In this document: piece after piece, positions 1 to 8,581 of the stretch | Numbering within the stretch: the stretch's first letter is position 1 | Layout: the number at the start of each line of letters is the position of its first letter | Source of the DNA: DRYS01 sp964491605 | Lineage (GTDB): Archaea; Thermoproteota; CALKCG01; B24; DRYS01 | DNA: 64,000 nt | Assembly: GCA_964491605.1 (NCBI GenBank) | Contig: CAZBGY010000005.1 | Coordinates: 17,223 to 81,222 of the forward strand | Reading direction: 5' to 3' | Translations under genes and position numbers: made by a program | The notes under the pieces: model-generated | What the model was told of the DNA's origin: nothing | The model's database searches: none | What the model saw: the letters and a program-made list of their open reading frames with translations, nothing else

Positions 1-140
1 TTATCACCATACTCTATGAGGTGTACATCTGCTAAACTTAAACCGTATTCACCATAAAATTCAGCTATATTATCCTTTAACGCAGAGAATATCCGCTTAC
101 CATCTATATGTACATTACCTTTAACGATCTCTATCAGCAT
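1..140 (-). CDS. rnp2: RNase P protein component 2 (Pop5/Rnp2), cut by window edge
   Basis: First 46 or so codons of the archaeal Pop5 protein, which binds RNase P RNA and helps mature the 5' ends of tRNAs. The ATG at 138-140 has an AGGAG Shine-Dalgarno sequence 7-8 bases upstream (148-152). The encoded start (MLIEIVKGN, later EFYGEYGLSLADVHLIEYG) fits the Pop5 pattern, in which a short beta strand is followed by a helix ending in a FGE.G motif and an I.Y strand. It lies 33 bases after the rnp3 stop, in the usual rnp3-rnp2 order. The C-terminal part lies beyond the left edge. The frame is open back to the rnp3 stop without another good start. Confidence 0.8.
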   Translation of the reverse strand, partial: MLIEIVKGNVHIDGKRIFSALKDNIAEFYGEYGLSLADVHLIEYGD

Positions 141-173
141 GTATCTTCTCCTGATAGTTTTTAGAGGAATAAA

Positions 174-851
174 CTACCACCTTCCGGTTACCTTAACACC
201 TTCACGAATATATCCATGGTCCTTCCCTACGATCTTCAAGAAGAAACCACGTGGGTTGTGTACAGCGGCTGTTAAAGCTTCATCCCAGCTTACACCAGCT
301 GGGATTACCATACTAGCTAGATCCAAAGGTGCTCTAAGCTTATAAGCATCGGTCGCGCCGCTCGCTATTATAAGCTTCGCTTTCTTCCTCAACGCATACC
401 TGAAAATTCTAGCTACAGCTCTAAAAATAGCTACTCTTTCATCCCTCCCAAACGATAACAGGTCGCATACATCTAGCTCAAGGTAAGCTTCGTTACCTTT
501 TATGAGAGAGAAATCTGTTATCTTCGGTGTTTGAGGCAGACCTTTAAAGCATAGTAGGTTGAAACCGGATTTCAAAGCTCTCCTAATATCTGTACTATCC
601 CGGCAGATAGCGGATATGATATCATATTTCCTATATAGCTTCACTCTATATCTGTGTAGATCGGTTAACTTCGCATCTACATCAATCCTCCTCAAAATCT
701 TTAATCCGCTACATTCTTCCATTAACCGGTATGTAGCATCATCGACAACTAAACCTATTATACTATAACCTAACTTTGAGGCGGCCTCAAGTATGGTATG
801 CATAGCCTTCTCATCGTCCGGTTTAACGTGGAGATCGATGTATCTCCTCAA
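174..851 (-). CDS. rnp3: RNase P protein component 3 (Rpp30)
   Basis: 225-aa TIM-barrel-like Rpp30 subunit of archaeal RNase P, partner of Pop5 in processing tRNA precursors. Seen in the sequence: an N-terminal DLHVKP segment, the family pattern RRIDVDAKLTDLHRYRVKLYRKYD near residues 54-77, then alternating strands ending in an ASGA segment, and a C-terminal HNPRGFF helix. Length is normal for the family. Its start overlaps the end of the COG1325 RNA-binding protein gene by 29 bases, and rnp2 follows directly. This is the conserved archaeal exosome/RNase P operon, so co-transcription is very likely. Confidence 0.93.
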   Translation of the reverse strand: MRRYIDLHVKPDDEKAMHTILEAASKLGYSIIGLVVDDATYRLMEECSGLKILRRIDVDAKLTDLHRYRVKLYRKYDIISAICRDSTDIRRALKSGFNLLCFKGLPQTPKITDFSLIKGNEAYLELDVCDLLSFGRDERVAIFRAVARIFRYALRKKAKLIIASGATDAYKLRAPLDLASMVIPAGVSWDEALTAAVHNPRGFFLKIVGKDHGYIREGVKVTGRW

Positions 852-1284
852 ATAGTATCCCTCTAACGTATTCGACGGGACCTATCCCTCTCCCTGGTGG
901 TATATTGAACTTCAACCTTACACATATAGGATCACTACTCTTCAACACTATCCTCCCTAGATATGCTTCCTGTTTATCGAATCTGAAGTATATGGTACCC
1001 GTGCTATCTACGAATCTCTCCAAGCTTCTACGTATATACTCCCTATCGTAGCTTTCCATTTTATCTAGGATATATTTTGATAAAGCTTTTAGATCATCGA
1101 CTCTAATACTTGCTTTTAAAATGTTTATCGGGTTGCCATAGTGACCCTTTGCTTTAACTTTTTCGAAACTCATCTTCTCGTAAATATCTCTAGGTAGTAC
1201 GTTACTAATGGCTTTTATGACTTTAGATTCGTCTTCGGTTGCATGCACGTAGACCGCTACTTCTAATAATCCTTGAAGCTCCAC
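823..1284 (-). CDS. COG1325 RNA-binding protein (exosome-operon protein)
   Basis: 153-aa protein of the archaeal COG1325 / PF01877 RNA-binding family, long predicted to be linked to the exosome because of its operon position. The sequence shows the N-terminal strand-helix pattern (AVYVHATEDESKVIKAISN), a GHYGNPI motif near residue 47, and FRFDKQEAYLG near residue 100, which are typical of the family. The start is GTG at 1282-1284. It is the first gene of the visible part of the rnp3-rnp2 operon. Its biochemical activity is not established; RNA binding is the family assignment. Confidence 0.88.
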   Translation of the reverse strand: MELQGLLEVAVYVHATEDESKVIKAISNVLPRDIYEKMSFEKVKAKGHYGNPINILKASIRVDDLKALSKYILDKMESYDREYIRRSLERFVDSTGTIYFRFDKQEAYLGRIVLKSSDPICVRLKFNIPPGRGIGPVEYVRGILFEEIHRSPR

Positions 1285-1344
1285 CGCTGAACCCTGTGAA
1301 ATGTTATATTCAAGGGGGATATTAATAAATGGTGGGGATTCAGA

Positions 1345-1578
1345 TTGATAAAGGCGATCGTATTAATAACAGCTAAACCAGGCTATTTCGAGACATTGAA
1401 CCTAGAGCTTGGTAAAGCTAAAGGTGCTAGGTCCGTCATACCTACACTCGGACGTTGGGATTTTGTAGTAGAGGTTGAAACTGAAGATCTGAAGGATCTA
1501 GAGGAAAGTATACTTAAGCTAGCTCAAACTAGAGGAGTTAAATCTACAGAGACCCTCATCATATTCTCGTCAGTTTAG
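1345..1578 (+). CDS. Stand-alone Lrp/AsnC ligand-sensing (RAM) domain protein 1
   Basis: 77-aa protein consisting only of the alpha-beta RAM domain found at the C terminus of Lrp/AsnC regulators, with no DNA-binding helix-turn-helix. Such small proteins form dimers or larger rings and can bind amino acids or pair with full-length Lrp proteins. Visible pattern: an AIVLITAKPG strand, a G.YDF-like turn (GRWDFVVEVE) and the ending VKSTETLIIFSSV. The start is TTG at 1345. A second, similar gene follows after 14 bases, so the two look like a tandem duplication in one transcript. What it senses is unknown. Confidence 0.85.
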   Translation: MIKAIVLITAKPGYFETLNLELGKAKGARSVIPTLGRWDFVVEVETEDLKDLEESILKLAQTRGVKSTETLIIFSSV

Positions 1579-1592
1579 GATGGCGATTTACG

Positions 1593-1820
1593 ATGAAGGC
1601 TGTTGTTCTCGTTAAATTGGAACCGAAGGGGGTCGTAGGTACATTAGAATCCGTAAGGAGGATTAAAGGTGTTACTAAAGCATTCTTCACATTCGGTAGA
1701 TACGATCTGATAGCCTTCGTAGAAGCACCTGTTCTAGGGGATATATGCCGTATAGTCCTTGAGATCAATAAGCTACCTAACGTAATATCTACAGAGACCC
1801 TTCTAGAACTTCAACCCTAA
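1593..1820 (+). CDS. Stand-alone Lrp/AsnC ligand-sensing (RAM) domain protein 2
   Basis: 75-aa RAM-domain protein, paralog of the gene just upstream. It shares the layout: AVVLVKLEPKG strand, GRYDLIAFVEA turn and an ending VISTETLLELQP that mirrors the neighbour's STETL ending. It has an ATG start. No DNA-binding domain is present. It may form hetero-oligomers with the first copy; this is inference from adjacency and similarity. It ends 4 bases inside the convergent acyltransferase gene. Confidence 0.87.
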   Translation: MKAVVLVKLEPKGVVGTLESVRRIKGVTKAFFTFGRYDLIAFVEAPVLGDICRIVLEINKLPNVISTETLLELQP

Positions 1821-2539
1821 ATCTGTCCGAGATACCTCTTCTTTCTTTCTTCATACTCCTCCCTAGAATAGCAAATCCTAGCGGGTCTACCTTTAGCAAC
1901 ACTATACGGTTCAATATCCCTCGTAACGAGCGAACCTGCAGCTATAACCGCCCCCTCGCCTACGACTACCCCTGGAAGTATCATAGCTCCAGCGCCTACG
2001 ATAGAACCTCGACATATCCTAGCACCTATCAATCTACCGCTGGGAGGATATTTATCGTTCAAAACCGTAGTATATGGTCCTAGAAATACATCATCTTCAA
2101 TAATCGTTCCAGGTGGAAGATAGCATCCAGTTTGAATGCTGACTTTCTCTCCTATCTTCACATATCCATCCACGACTGTATGGGATCCTATACGTGTGGA
2201 ACGTCCTACATTCACGGATTCCCTTATAAGCGTACCATGACCTATCTCCACATCATCTCCTATAACAACCCCTTCGTAGATTATAGAATTCGATCTGATT
2301 ATGCACTGGTTACCTATACGACAGCCATCGCTAATCTCATCTAACGATTCGAAACGCATCTCACCCTCCTGGATAAACTTCATTATCTTAGATTTCACCG
2401 GATACCCTAGAATCGTATGAGAGTCTATGAAGCTACCATCACCTATCATGGTTGCACCCAGCACTATGCAGTTTAATCCTATGCAAGCTCTACCTACTAT
2501 AGCCGCTTTCGAAATATACTGCGGCATACCGTGTATCAC
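1817..2539 (-). CDS. Hexapeptide-repeat (left-handed beta-helix) acyltransferase
   Basis: 240-aa protein made largely of hexapeptide repeats ([LIV]-G-x-x-x-x), the signature of left-handed beta-helix acyltransferases that usually transfer acetyl or similar groups from CoA or ACP. Repeats run from about residue 10 to 210, e.g. VVIGDDVEIGHG and IVGAGAMILPGVVVGEGAVIAAG, ending in the common DIEPYSVAKGRPAR segment. An insert near residues 50-75 breaks the helix. The start is GTG 2539; an in-frame ATG at 2527 is equally possible. Relatives modify amino sugars in surface glycans, but neither the acceptor nor the acyl group can be read here. Confidence 0.85.
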   Translation of the reverse strand: MIHGMPQYISKAAIVGRACIGLNCIVLGATMIGDGSFIDSHTILGYPVKSKIMKFIQEGEMRFESLDEISDGCRIGNQCIIRSNSIIYEGVVIGDDVEIGHGTLIRESVNVGRSTRIGSHTVVDGYVKIGEKVSIQTGCYLPPGTIIEDDVFLGPYTTVLNDKYPPSGRLIGARICRGSIVGAGAMILPGVVVGEGAVIAAGSLVTRDIEPYSVAKGRPARICYSREEYEERKKRYLGQI

Positions 2540-2637
2540 AATATCGTGAATAGAGGGACATATCCTTTACCTTTTCCTATTCGTAGTGATAGAAAAACTA
2601 AAATCCTAGCCTAAACTATTTTGGAACGTTAGGCTGG

Positions 2638-3117
2638 GTGGATATCTTGAGCGAAAGGAGGGAGTTAAGAGTCCAGAAAATTAAGGATGGCACGGTCATA
2701 GATCATATAACTGCGGGGTATGCATTAGATGTGCTTAGAATTTTAGGCTTAACCGGTAAGGAGGGATTAACTATAAGTGTAGTAATGAATGTACCAAGCC
2801 ATAAACTTGGGCTAAAGGATATAGTTAAAGTTGAAGGTAAAGAGCTTTTAGAGGAGGAAGTTCATAAGATCGCTTTAATCGCACCTAACGCTACGATAAA
2901 CATAATAAGAGATTATGAAGTTTTATCGAAGATGAAGGTTAAGATACCTGGTACTCTAGTAGGCCTCGTTAAATGCGGGAATCCATCATGCATAACCAAT
3001 AGCCGTGAACCAATCAAGCCTATCTTTCACGTAATATCGATGGATCCGCTTCTAATACAATGCCACTATTGTCGTAGGATTATGGATAGGAATGAAGCCC
3101 TCCTTAATCTACTTTAG
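2638..3117 (+). CDS. pyrI: Aspartate carbamoyltransferase regulatory chain
   Basis: 159-aa regulatory subunit that binds nucleotides and couples them to the catalytic PyrB chain in pyrimidine synthesis. The N-terminal allosteric domain (VQKIKDGTVIDHI, then ALDVLRILGL) and the C-terminal zinc domain with two cysteine pairs (C-x4-C near residue 118 and C-x2-C near residue 147) are intact. The start is GTG 2638; TTG 2647 is an alternative. pyrB is not next to it, which is unusual, but a UMP kinase gene lies 2.3 kb away. It ends 9 bases inside the convergent NrdD-like gene. Confidence 0.95.
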   Translation: MDILSERRELRVQKIKDGTVIDHITAGYALDVLRILGLTGKEGLTISVVMNVPSHKLGLKDIVKVEGKELLEEEVHKIALIAPNATINIIRDYEVLSKMKVKIPGTLVGLVKCGNPSCITNSREPIKPIFHVISMDPLLIQCHYCRRIMDRNEALLNLL

Positions 3118-5346
3118 CGAATAACCCCCTGACCCCGCTAGTATATTCCTTATGCTTTGAGGTAAGATATGTTCACCTGTGTACGATGCTCCGATTTTAA
3201 CATATTTCGTAAGGTTTCTCGAGGATTTGCATTCCGGACATGCTTCGATGAAACCCTTAAACCATCTACGACACATACCACAGTACGTGAATTTAAGCCC
3301 ATAACTATACCATCTTAGATCATAATTTTCAGAAGCTTCCAGCGTTAAATCCTTCAATGCTTCTAAATCTTCAACTTCATCCTCTTCTACTGGAATCACG
3401 GCTAAAGCTCCATCAACCCTCTTATGGAAATCTGCCTCCATCCTTATCCTACTTATCGTAGACACTTCTACGTCTAAGGGTAGAATGGAGCCGGATGTAT
3501 AGTAGGGTCTAAAAATCTGTGCATATTCCTTGGTTTTACCGTAGTATAATCGATCCATATCGGCAAGCCTAGTCGAAGCATCCATATCGGCTATGCTAGA
3601 TAAAGCTATCCTAACTTTCACCTCCTGCTCTATACCCTTCACAATCTCCTCTAGATAGCCTATAATTTTCCATGCGTAATCTAGCACCTCATCTTCTATG
3701 AGACTTTTTGAGCCTACTAGCATCGCCGCAGATTCGAGAAGCCCGACTAGATTTAAGCTGCACCTATACCCTTTAAGGTTAGAGTACGGATTTACTCCAC
3801 CGAATATTGTCGGAAGCAGATTTGCGGATATATTAGACGAGATAACATTATGTCTAGTCATTAGTGAGTCTACGGCATCCCTACATATCCTTTCCAATCT
3901 ACGAGCGAATATATTTTCCCTTCCATGCGATTCATATGATGCCCTAGGAATATTCAGCGATACACCTCCAATCCATACTCTTCTTAGGAGAGCTAATTCC
4001 GTCATCCCTTGATCAGGTTTAATCCATACCCCTTCAGATGATACTATTCCTTGACTTCTAGTTAAATTCGAGAACGTCACCTCCCCTCCTAGGGATATGA
4101 TCCTATGTATGTTAAGTAACGCTTCCTCATCTAAACTCCCTCTAAGTTTAACTATGAGACGTGGTAGACGCTCTCTAAACCCATCAAGATTCATAAGTTT
4201 CTCGTAACATCTCAGTAAAGCTTTGAGAAGCCTATAGGATTCGTCGTATAGATCACCATATCTAACCCTTTTACTAGGCACTCTTTTACCCTCCATAAAC
4301 TCTGGTATACCAAACTCGATCCCCAACGATATCGCAGGCTTTATACCTGCGATATCGATGAGGAATGAAGAAAGCATATCATCTAGCTCGCCATCCTTAA
4401 CCCCTACAATATAAGGTGCTAAGTACACATTGAAATACTCCAGAATTTGCTCCTCACATATCTCATAGCATGCATCTCTTACAAACTTAGACATGCATGC
4501 TAAGGATAAGCTTAATTTCCCATTCTCGGACGCAGCCGTTAACGTCGAGGCATATCTAGTTAGAATCTCTTCGATATCATGCACTATTATATCCGGATAG
4601 AGTATCCAAGATCCAGGCTTCCTGATATTGATATAACCTGAAAGATGAGAGTCTGCAACCCTTCGAGGCAGGATATCGAGAAGAACATATTCTCTGAGTA
4701 CTGCTTCACCTGCTCTATCCTTAACATCCTTAACGACACCGCCTTTAACGCTTACATCTCGGAAAGTCTCCTTCACATCGTATACTGGTAGACCTAACCT
4801 CGTAAGCTTATGCCTATACTCTTCCATACCCTCTTCTATCAATATAGCATTTACGAATTCCCTGATCAACGGGGCTGTGAGGTACTTCACCTTTAGATCT
4901 AAAAGCCTCTCCTCAGCTTTTCTAGCTATCCTTTCGGCCATCTCTTGAGGCATCTGTGCCTCTTTCACAAGCGAATCGACGATACGGCTTCGATCAAACT
5001 CCTCTATAGTCGTACGCGACGTTCTCACTAAAAGTCTCATACTAGCTCTAAGGGCATATTCTTCGATCTCACGTGTAAGTTCGTATACTTTCCATCCTAG
5101 ATCTGTGAGCTGATACTTTCTCCCTTCCCTAGATAGGGTTATAAGGTTAGCTGATTGAATCTTCTTAAGATGATATGCGAATCTACCTGCATGCTTAACA
5201 GGATCTAGATTCAACCTATCCATAAGCTCGCTATAGGAGAGGGGGCCCTCCTCATGCAGCAGCCGAAGTATCTCTATCCTTATGCTGGAAGCTAACGCTT
5301 CAAGAACTCTTGTACTAAGCTTCTTAGGTAACTTATTGGAGGACAA
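3109..5346 (-). CDS. NrdD-like anaerobic ribonucleotide reductase homolog with N-terminal winged helix and ATP-cone
   Basis: 745-aa protein. Residues 1-90 form an ArsR-like winged helix (SSIRIEILRLLHEEGPLSYSE); about 105-195 resembles an ATP-cone (EEFDRSRIVDSLVKEA); the rest follows class III (anaerobic) ribonucleotide reductases: YLAPYIVG, GVSLNIPRAS, LNLVGLLESAAM, SGSILPLDVEVS, then a C-terminal zinc site with two CxxC pairs. Class III enzymes carry a glycyl radical in an RxxGY-type motif after the zinc site. Here no clean copy is seen; IGASYTG and SGGY at the extreme C terminus are the only candidates. No NrdG activase is in the window. The start is TTG 5346. It may be a reductase or a regulator derived from one. 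Confidence 0.82.
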   Translation of the reverse strand: MSSNKLPKKLSTRVLEALASSIRIEILRLLHEEGPLSYSELMDRLNLDPVKHAGRFAYHLKKIQSANLITLSREGRKYQLTDLGWKVYELTREIEEYALRASMRLLVRTSRTTIEEFDRSRIVDSLVKEAQMPQEMAERIARKAEERLLDLKVKYLTAPLIREFVNAILIEEGMEEYRHKLTRLGLPVYDVKETFRDVSVKGGVVKDVKDRAGEAVLREYVLLDILPRRVADSHLSGYINIRKPGSWILYPDIIVHDIEEILTRYASTLTAASENGKLSLSLACMSKFVRDACYEICEEQILEYFNVYLAPYIVGVKDGELDDMLSSFLIDIAGIKPAISLGIEFGIPEFMEGKRVPSKRVRYGDLYDESYRLLKALLRCYEKLMNLDGFRERLPRLIVKLRGSLDEEALLNIHRIISLGGEVTFSNLTRSQGIVSSEGVWIKPDQGMTELALLRRVWIGGVSLNIPRASYESHGRENIFARRLERICRDAVDSLMTRHNVISSNISANLLPTIFGGVNPYSNLKGYRCSLNLVGLLESAAMLVGSKSLIEDEVLDYAWKIIGYLEEIVKGIEQEVKVRIALSSIADMDASTRLADMDRLYYGKTKEYAQIFRPYYTSGSILPLDVEVSTISRIRMEADFHKRVDGALAVIPVEEDEVEDLEALKDLTLEASENYDLRWYSYGLKFTYCGMCRRWFKGFIEACPECKSSRNLTKYVKIGASYTGEHILPQSIRNILAGSGGYSLK

Positions 5347-5390
5347 CCGATATCCCCATCTATCTTCGATCCTTCCGTCATCTTTATACC

Positions 5391-6107
5391 TTGAATAGCT
5401 TAATTAAAGTTATCCGAACCTTGAAGGATCAGCGTATCGTGATCAGGGTAGGTGGATCCGTCATAGCATCACCTATAGATCCAAACATGTTAACCGCATA
5501 TTCATCTACTGTGAGGAAGCTTATAAGGATGGGTTACAGACCGGTGATAGTAGTTGGAGGGGGAAGCTTTGCACGAAATTTGATAGATGTAGCCGGCAGG
5601 TTAGGATTAACAGATTACGATAAAGATGAGCTTGCCATAGAGGCCTCCCGTATAGTAGCTTTACTATTTTCGAAATGTTTGAAAGATCTAACAAAGGGTG
5701 TTATAGCTAGAAGTTTAGAGGAAGCTGAGATGATGTTTAATTCCGGATTGCTTACCATCATGGGTGGTTTAAAGCCAGGTATGACAACAGATTCTGTTGC
5801 AGTCCTATTAGCCAGGAGACTGAAGGCGGATATCATAATTAAAGCTTCAAAAGTAGACGGCATATACGATAGGGATCCTAATATCTATAGGGATGCAGTG
5901 AAGCTACCTAAGATTAAAATTAGCGATCTGAGATCGATATTCTCCGATGCAGAGCATAGAGCTGGTATAAATCAGGTAATAGATCCTGGAGCATGTCGAC
6001 TATTGTTAGAGACACCGTTCAAATTTATAGTCGTATCAGGGTTGAATCCAGAGAATATAGTGAAAGCTCTCGAGGGATGCGATGTAGGCTCGATAATAGA
6101 ACCTTAG
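5391..6107 (+). CDS. pyrH: UMP kinase, archaeal type
   Basis: 238-aa amino-acid-kinase-fold enzyme phosphorylating UMP to UDP with ATP. Motifs seen: IVIRVGGSVIA near the N terminus, VVGGGSFAR (nucleotide-binding glycine loop), GLKPGMTTDSVA, and KASKVDGIYDRDP, all typical of archaeal UMP kinase. The start is TTG 5391; the protein could also begin at a TTG about 30 bases downstream, which would give the shorter N terminus common in the family. It is divergent from the NrdD-like gene with only 44 bases between the starts, so the two promoters overlap. Both products act in nucleotide supply. Confidence 0.93.
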   Translation: MNSLIKVIRTLKDQRIVIRVGGSVIASPIDPNMLTAYSSTVRKLIRMGYRPVIVVGGGSFARNLIDVAGRLGLTDYDKDELAIEASRIVALLFSKCLKDLTKGVIARSLEEAEMMFNSGLLTIMGGLKPGMTTDSVAVLLARRLKADIIIKASKVDGIYDRDPNIYRDAVKLPKIKISDLRSIFSDAEHRAGINQVIDPGACRLLLETPFKFIVVSGLNPENIVKALEGCDVGSIIEP

Positions 6108-6880
6108 CTTATATATGTCAGTCTCCCTCTATCAATTATCTTAGCTGATTCGGATAACTGTCTTAACTCTTCAGCAGCCTCCTCGAATCCACGTAAAGCT
6201 TGAGATAGTCTAGCTGCATACACATCTAGATCGCCTACATCTATATCCACACCTATGTACTTAGATACGAATAATATTACCTCCTTAGCCGCAATCGCAT
6301 CCGGATAATAGCCAGGCGTCTCCGCTAAAACAGCTATGCCTTTCATATCGTAAAACTTAGCTATACCAAGTATTACCCCTGCTAAACCTACGATAGGGCT
6401 GCCTACACGTCCAACTTCTAATCCTATCGATACAGCTTCCCCAACAACTTCTGGGTCGGTCCCGGCTACATATAGTCTAGGCCGACCATCCACATAGGCT
6501 TCATACCCTCCTACGCATAATATCTTCTTAGCTCCTAACTTACGTGTAAATCCTAGTATCGTCGATGCAAGTTTATACTGACCTTCGATAGTTTGAGCTT
6601 GACTATCACCAGCTACTAGTATGATGCTCTGCCGATCATCCGGTTTTAACCAGTGATAGAATGATGCTTTAAGTAGCTTAGCTTCGCCATACGCATCCAC
6701 TACTACATGCTGCGGGAAATACGGCGTATAGAGTCTAGCAAATTCTATCGCATGAAGTTTCTCTACGATGTAATCGACTACTATCCTACCAATATACCCT
6801 AGACCCGGGAAACCTTCTATCACCAACGAGTTGTTAAACTCTAGACCACGCTTAACCCAGACCACTATCGGCTTTCGCAA
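6104..6880 (-). CDS. PAC2-family protein (proteasome assembly chaperone-like)
   Basis: 258-aa PAC2-family (COG2047) protein. Archaeal members such as PbaB bind proteasome alpha subunits, while many are uncharacterised. The N-terminal SLVIEGFPGLGYIG segment, VVDAYGEAKL and the ILVAGDSQAQ / CVGGYEA strands are the family pattern. The annotated start is TTG 6880, overlapping nop10 by 29 bases; a GTG a few codons inside would shorten the overlap. It lies last in the eS27-eIF2-alpha-Nop10-PAC2 operon, an arrangement common in archaea. The role is inferred from family only. Confidence 0.88.
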   Translation of the reverse strand: MRKPIVVWVKRGLEFNNSLVIEGFPGLGYIGRIVVDYIVEKLHAIEFARLYTPYFPQHVVVDAYGEAKLLKASFYHWLKPDDRQSIILVAGDSQAQTIEGQYKLASTILGFTRKLGAKKILCVGGYEAYVDGRPRLYVAGTDPEVVGEAVSIGLEVGRVGSPIVGLAGVILGIAKFYDMKGIAVLAETPGYYPDAIAAKEVILFVSKYIGVDIDVGDLDVYAARLSQALRGFEEAAEELRQLSESAKIIDRGRLTYIS

Positions 6881-7034
6881 TCTCTCTCATCCTCCTCCTA
6901 TACTCTCTATACTTATCGTATATAGAGCTTTTTGGTGGATGAGGGACTCTAACTTCTCCGTTGCAGTAAGGGCATTTCTCTTTACTAAGCGTATACTTTC
7001 TGCAATTTACGCACCTCCTTAGAAGCCATACCAT
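6852..7034 (-). CDS. nop10: H/ACA ribonucleoprotein subunit Nop10
   Basis: 60-aa zinc-ribbon protein of the H/ACA snoRNP, which guides pseudouridylation together with Cbf5, Gar1 and L7Ae. The cysteine pairs CVNC and CPYC near residues 8-11 and 20-23 form the ribbon, and the tail contains the conserved PHPPKSSIYDKY segment that contacts Cbf5. The ATG start sits 2 bases after the eIF2-alpha stop. It is co-transcribed with eIF2-alpha and eS27, the usual archaeal order. Confidence 0.95.
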   Translation of the reverse strand: MVWLLRRCVNCRKYTLSKEKCPYCNGEVRVPHPPKSSIYDKYREYRRRMREIAKADSGLG

Positions 7035-7036
7035 CG

Positions 7037-7825
7037 CTACTTCTCCCCTACGTACTTGAAACTGCCTCCGAGCTTCTCTGTTGCCGATCGTAATCTATCC
7101 ACAATTTTCTTAAGAAACTTAGCTGCTAAGCTATATTCGCTTCCGACCACCTCAATCCTATACCTAGGAGCCCCGATAGTATACGCTCTAACATCTTCAA
7201 TCCCTTCAGGTTTCTTGAGCTTAAGAGCATAGTCGAAGGCTTTCTTAAGCTTCTTCACACCATCGCTATCGTAGAAGTATACCTCGCATACACCTGAAAC
7301 CTCGACCTTCTTTATGTATATCTTCTCTTTAGCGATACGTTCTATAGCTTTCACCAAATTCTCCGGAAGGTTAAGTCTACTGAGGGCTTCAACGCCTTTA
7401 CTAACGACAGCTTCGAATAGCCCGTAGAAATCATCGAACTCCTCCCTTATAGCCTCTCCATATTTAGCTACAACATCTTCATAGTTTAATCCAGCCTCCC
7501 TGCAAGCTTTAGCTAATAGCATCGATCCGCTTCTACGCCTCTTCCAAAACTTAAGCGTCTCCCTTCTCTCAGATTCAGTAACCCTTCTTAGGGAGAGGTC
7601 TATATGCGCTTTCTCAGGGTCAACTCTGATAACCTTAACGACAACTTTCCTACCTTCTTCTACATAATCCCTTATACTTCTAACCCATGTAGTCGAAACC
7701 TCAGATACATGTAGGAAGCCAATCTTCCCACCGTAATCATCCAGAGCTACATACGCGCCATAATCGTATACATTTTTAACGGTACCTACTGTAACCACGC
7801 CTACTTCAGGCCATTCATCACTCAT
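7037..7825 (-). CDS. eif2a: Translation initiation factor 2, alpha subunit
   Basis: 262-aa aIF2-alpha, part of the heterotrimer that brings initiator tRNA to the small ribosomal subunit. An S1 RNA-binding domain fills about residues 8-85 (VGVVTVGTVKNVYDYGAYV, GFLHVSEV), followed by the helical domain and the C-terminal alpha-beta domain that binds the gamma subunit. The open frame extends to 7882, but the ATG at 7823-7825 (MSDEWPE) is chosen because it matches the family start and has GAGGTG a few bases upstream; the longer form would overlap eS27 by 47 bases. Confidence 0.95.
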   Translation of the reverse strand: MSDEWPEVGVVTVGTVKNVYDYGAYVALDDYGGKIGFLHVSEVSTTWVRSIRDYVEEGRKVVVKVIRVDPEKAHIDLSLRRVTESERRETLKFWKRRRSGSMLLAKACREAGLNYEDVVAKYGEAIREEFDDFYGLFEAVVSKGVEALSRLNLPENLVKAIERIAKEKIYIKKVEVSGVCEVYFYDSDGVKKLKKAFDYALKLKKPEGIEDVRAYTIGAPRYRIEVVGSEYSLAAKFLKKIVDRLRSATEKLGGSFKYVGEK

Positions 7826-7835
7826 GTCGAACACC

Positions 7836-8045
7836 TCATGGCAGGTATTCGAGGATCTCCGCAAATATCTTTCCTTTACCACCCTTCGGTTCGGCTAATA
7901 TTTGATCGCATATCCTACATGTAACTCTAGTCGCCGGCTTCTCGAATATTACCTGTTCGTTACCGCAGCTAGGACATTTAACCCTTAGGAATCTACTCCT
8001 AGGTTTCAGTATCAACTCCTCATATCTCGACATATCCTCCCACAC
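7836..8045 (-). CDS. rps27e: Ribosomal protein eS27
   Basis: 69-aa zinc-binding small-subunit ribosomal protein. Two cysteine pairs (CPSC and CRIC, near residues 24-27 and 42-45) form the zinc ribbon, and the RFLRVKCPSCGN and C-terminal GGKGKIFAEIL segments match the family. The first possible ATG is at 8045; a second ATG four codons later (MSRYEEL) may be the true start. First gene of the operon with eIF2-alpha, Nop10 and PAC2. Confidence 0.94.
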   Translation of the reverse strand: MWEDMSRYEELILKPRSRFLRVKCPSCGNEQVIFEKPATRVTCRICDQILAEPKGGKGKIFAEILEYLP

Positions 8046-8189
8046 CTTATCATATTCTGCCTTTTTCTATCCTCATCCGAAGGGATATCAAAAACGATAA
8101 CTTAAGGTTTAGCTTGTACGATAACCCTAGTCGTAAACCATACAGTCCAACTGGTATATGAAGGTAACTATTAAATAGTCTAGGATGCA

Positions 8190-8525
8190 TTGATAGAAGC
8201 ATGTAGGAGTGTAAAGGATTTGGAAGATGATCTAGTGTATATCAAGGTAGTTAGGTATGGGAGGGAGATACTTGTAGCCGCATGCGATGCAGATCTCCTA
8301 GGCAAAACATTGAGAGAGGGGGATTTAGAAGTCTGTATAGATGAAAAATTCTTTAAGGGATCGCTAGTTACCATCGAGAAGGCTCTCTCAATAATAGAGA
8401 CAGCTACTATAGCGAATTTATTCGGGAATAAGATAGTAAGTGGAGCAAGATCGAGAGGTCTTATACATGCTGATGCTATCATAACGATATCTGGTGTCCC
8501 CCATGCTCAATTTATAGAGCTCTAG
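8190..8525 (+). CDS. DUF424 family protein
   Basis: 111-aa archaeal DUF424 (COG2412) protein. The core VYIKVVRYGREILVAACDADLLG, then LEVCIDEKFFKG and the closing segment HADAIITISGVPHAQFI match the family. In other archaea it is often near translation genes, as here; its function is not known. The annotated start is TTG 8190, and the first 13 residues are not typical, so the protein may start further in. It stands alone between the eS27 operon and the M48 protease gene. Confidence 0.82.
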   Translation: MIEACRSVKDLEDDLVYIKVVRYGREILVAACDADLLGKTLREGDLEVCIDEKFFKGSLVTIEKALSIIETATIANLFGNKIVSGARSRGLIHADAIITISGVPHAQFIEL

Positions 8526-8581
8526 ATATATACTTCGCTGAATAAAACGTCACATTTATCTTGTAGACTACATCTTCTAAC

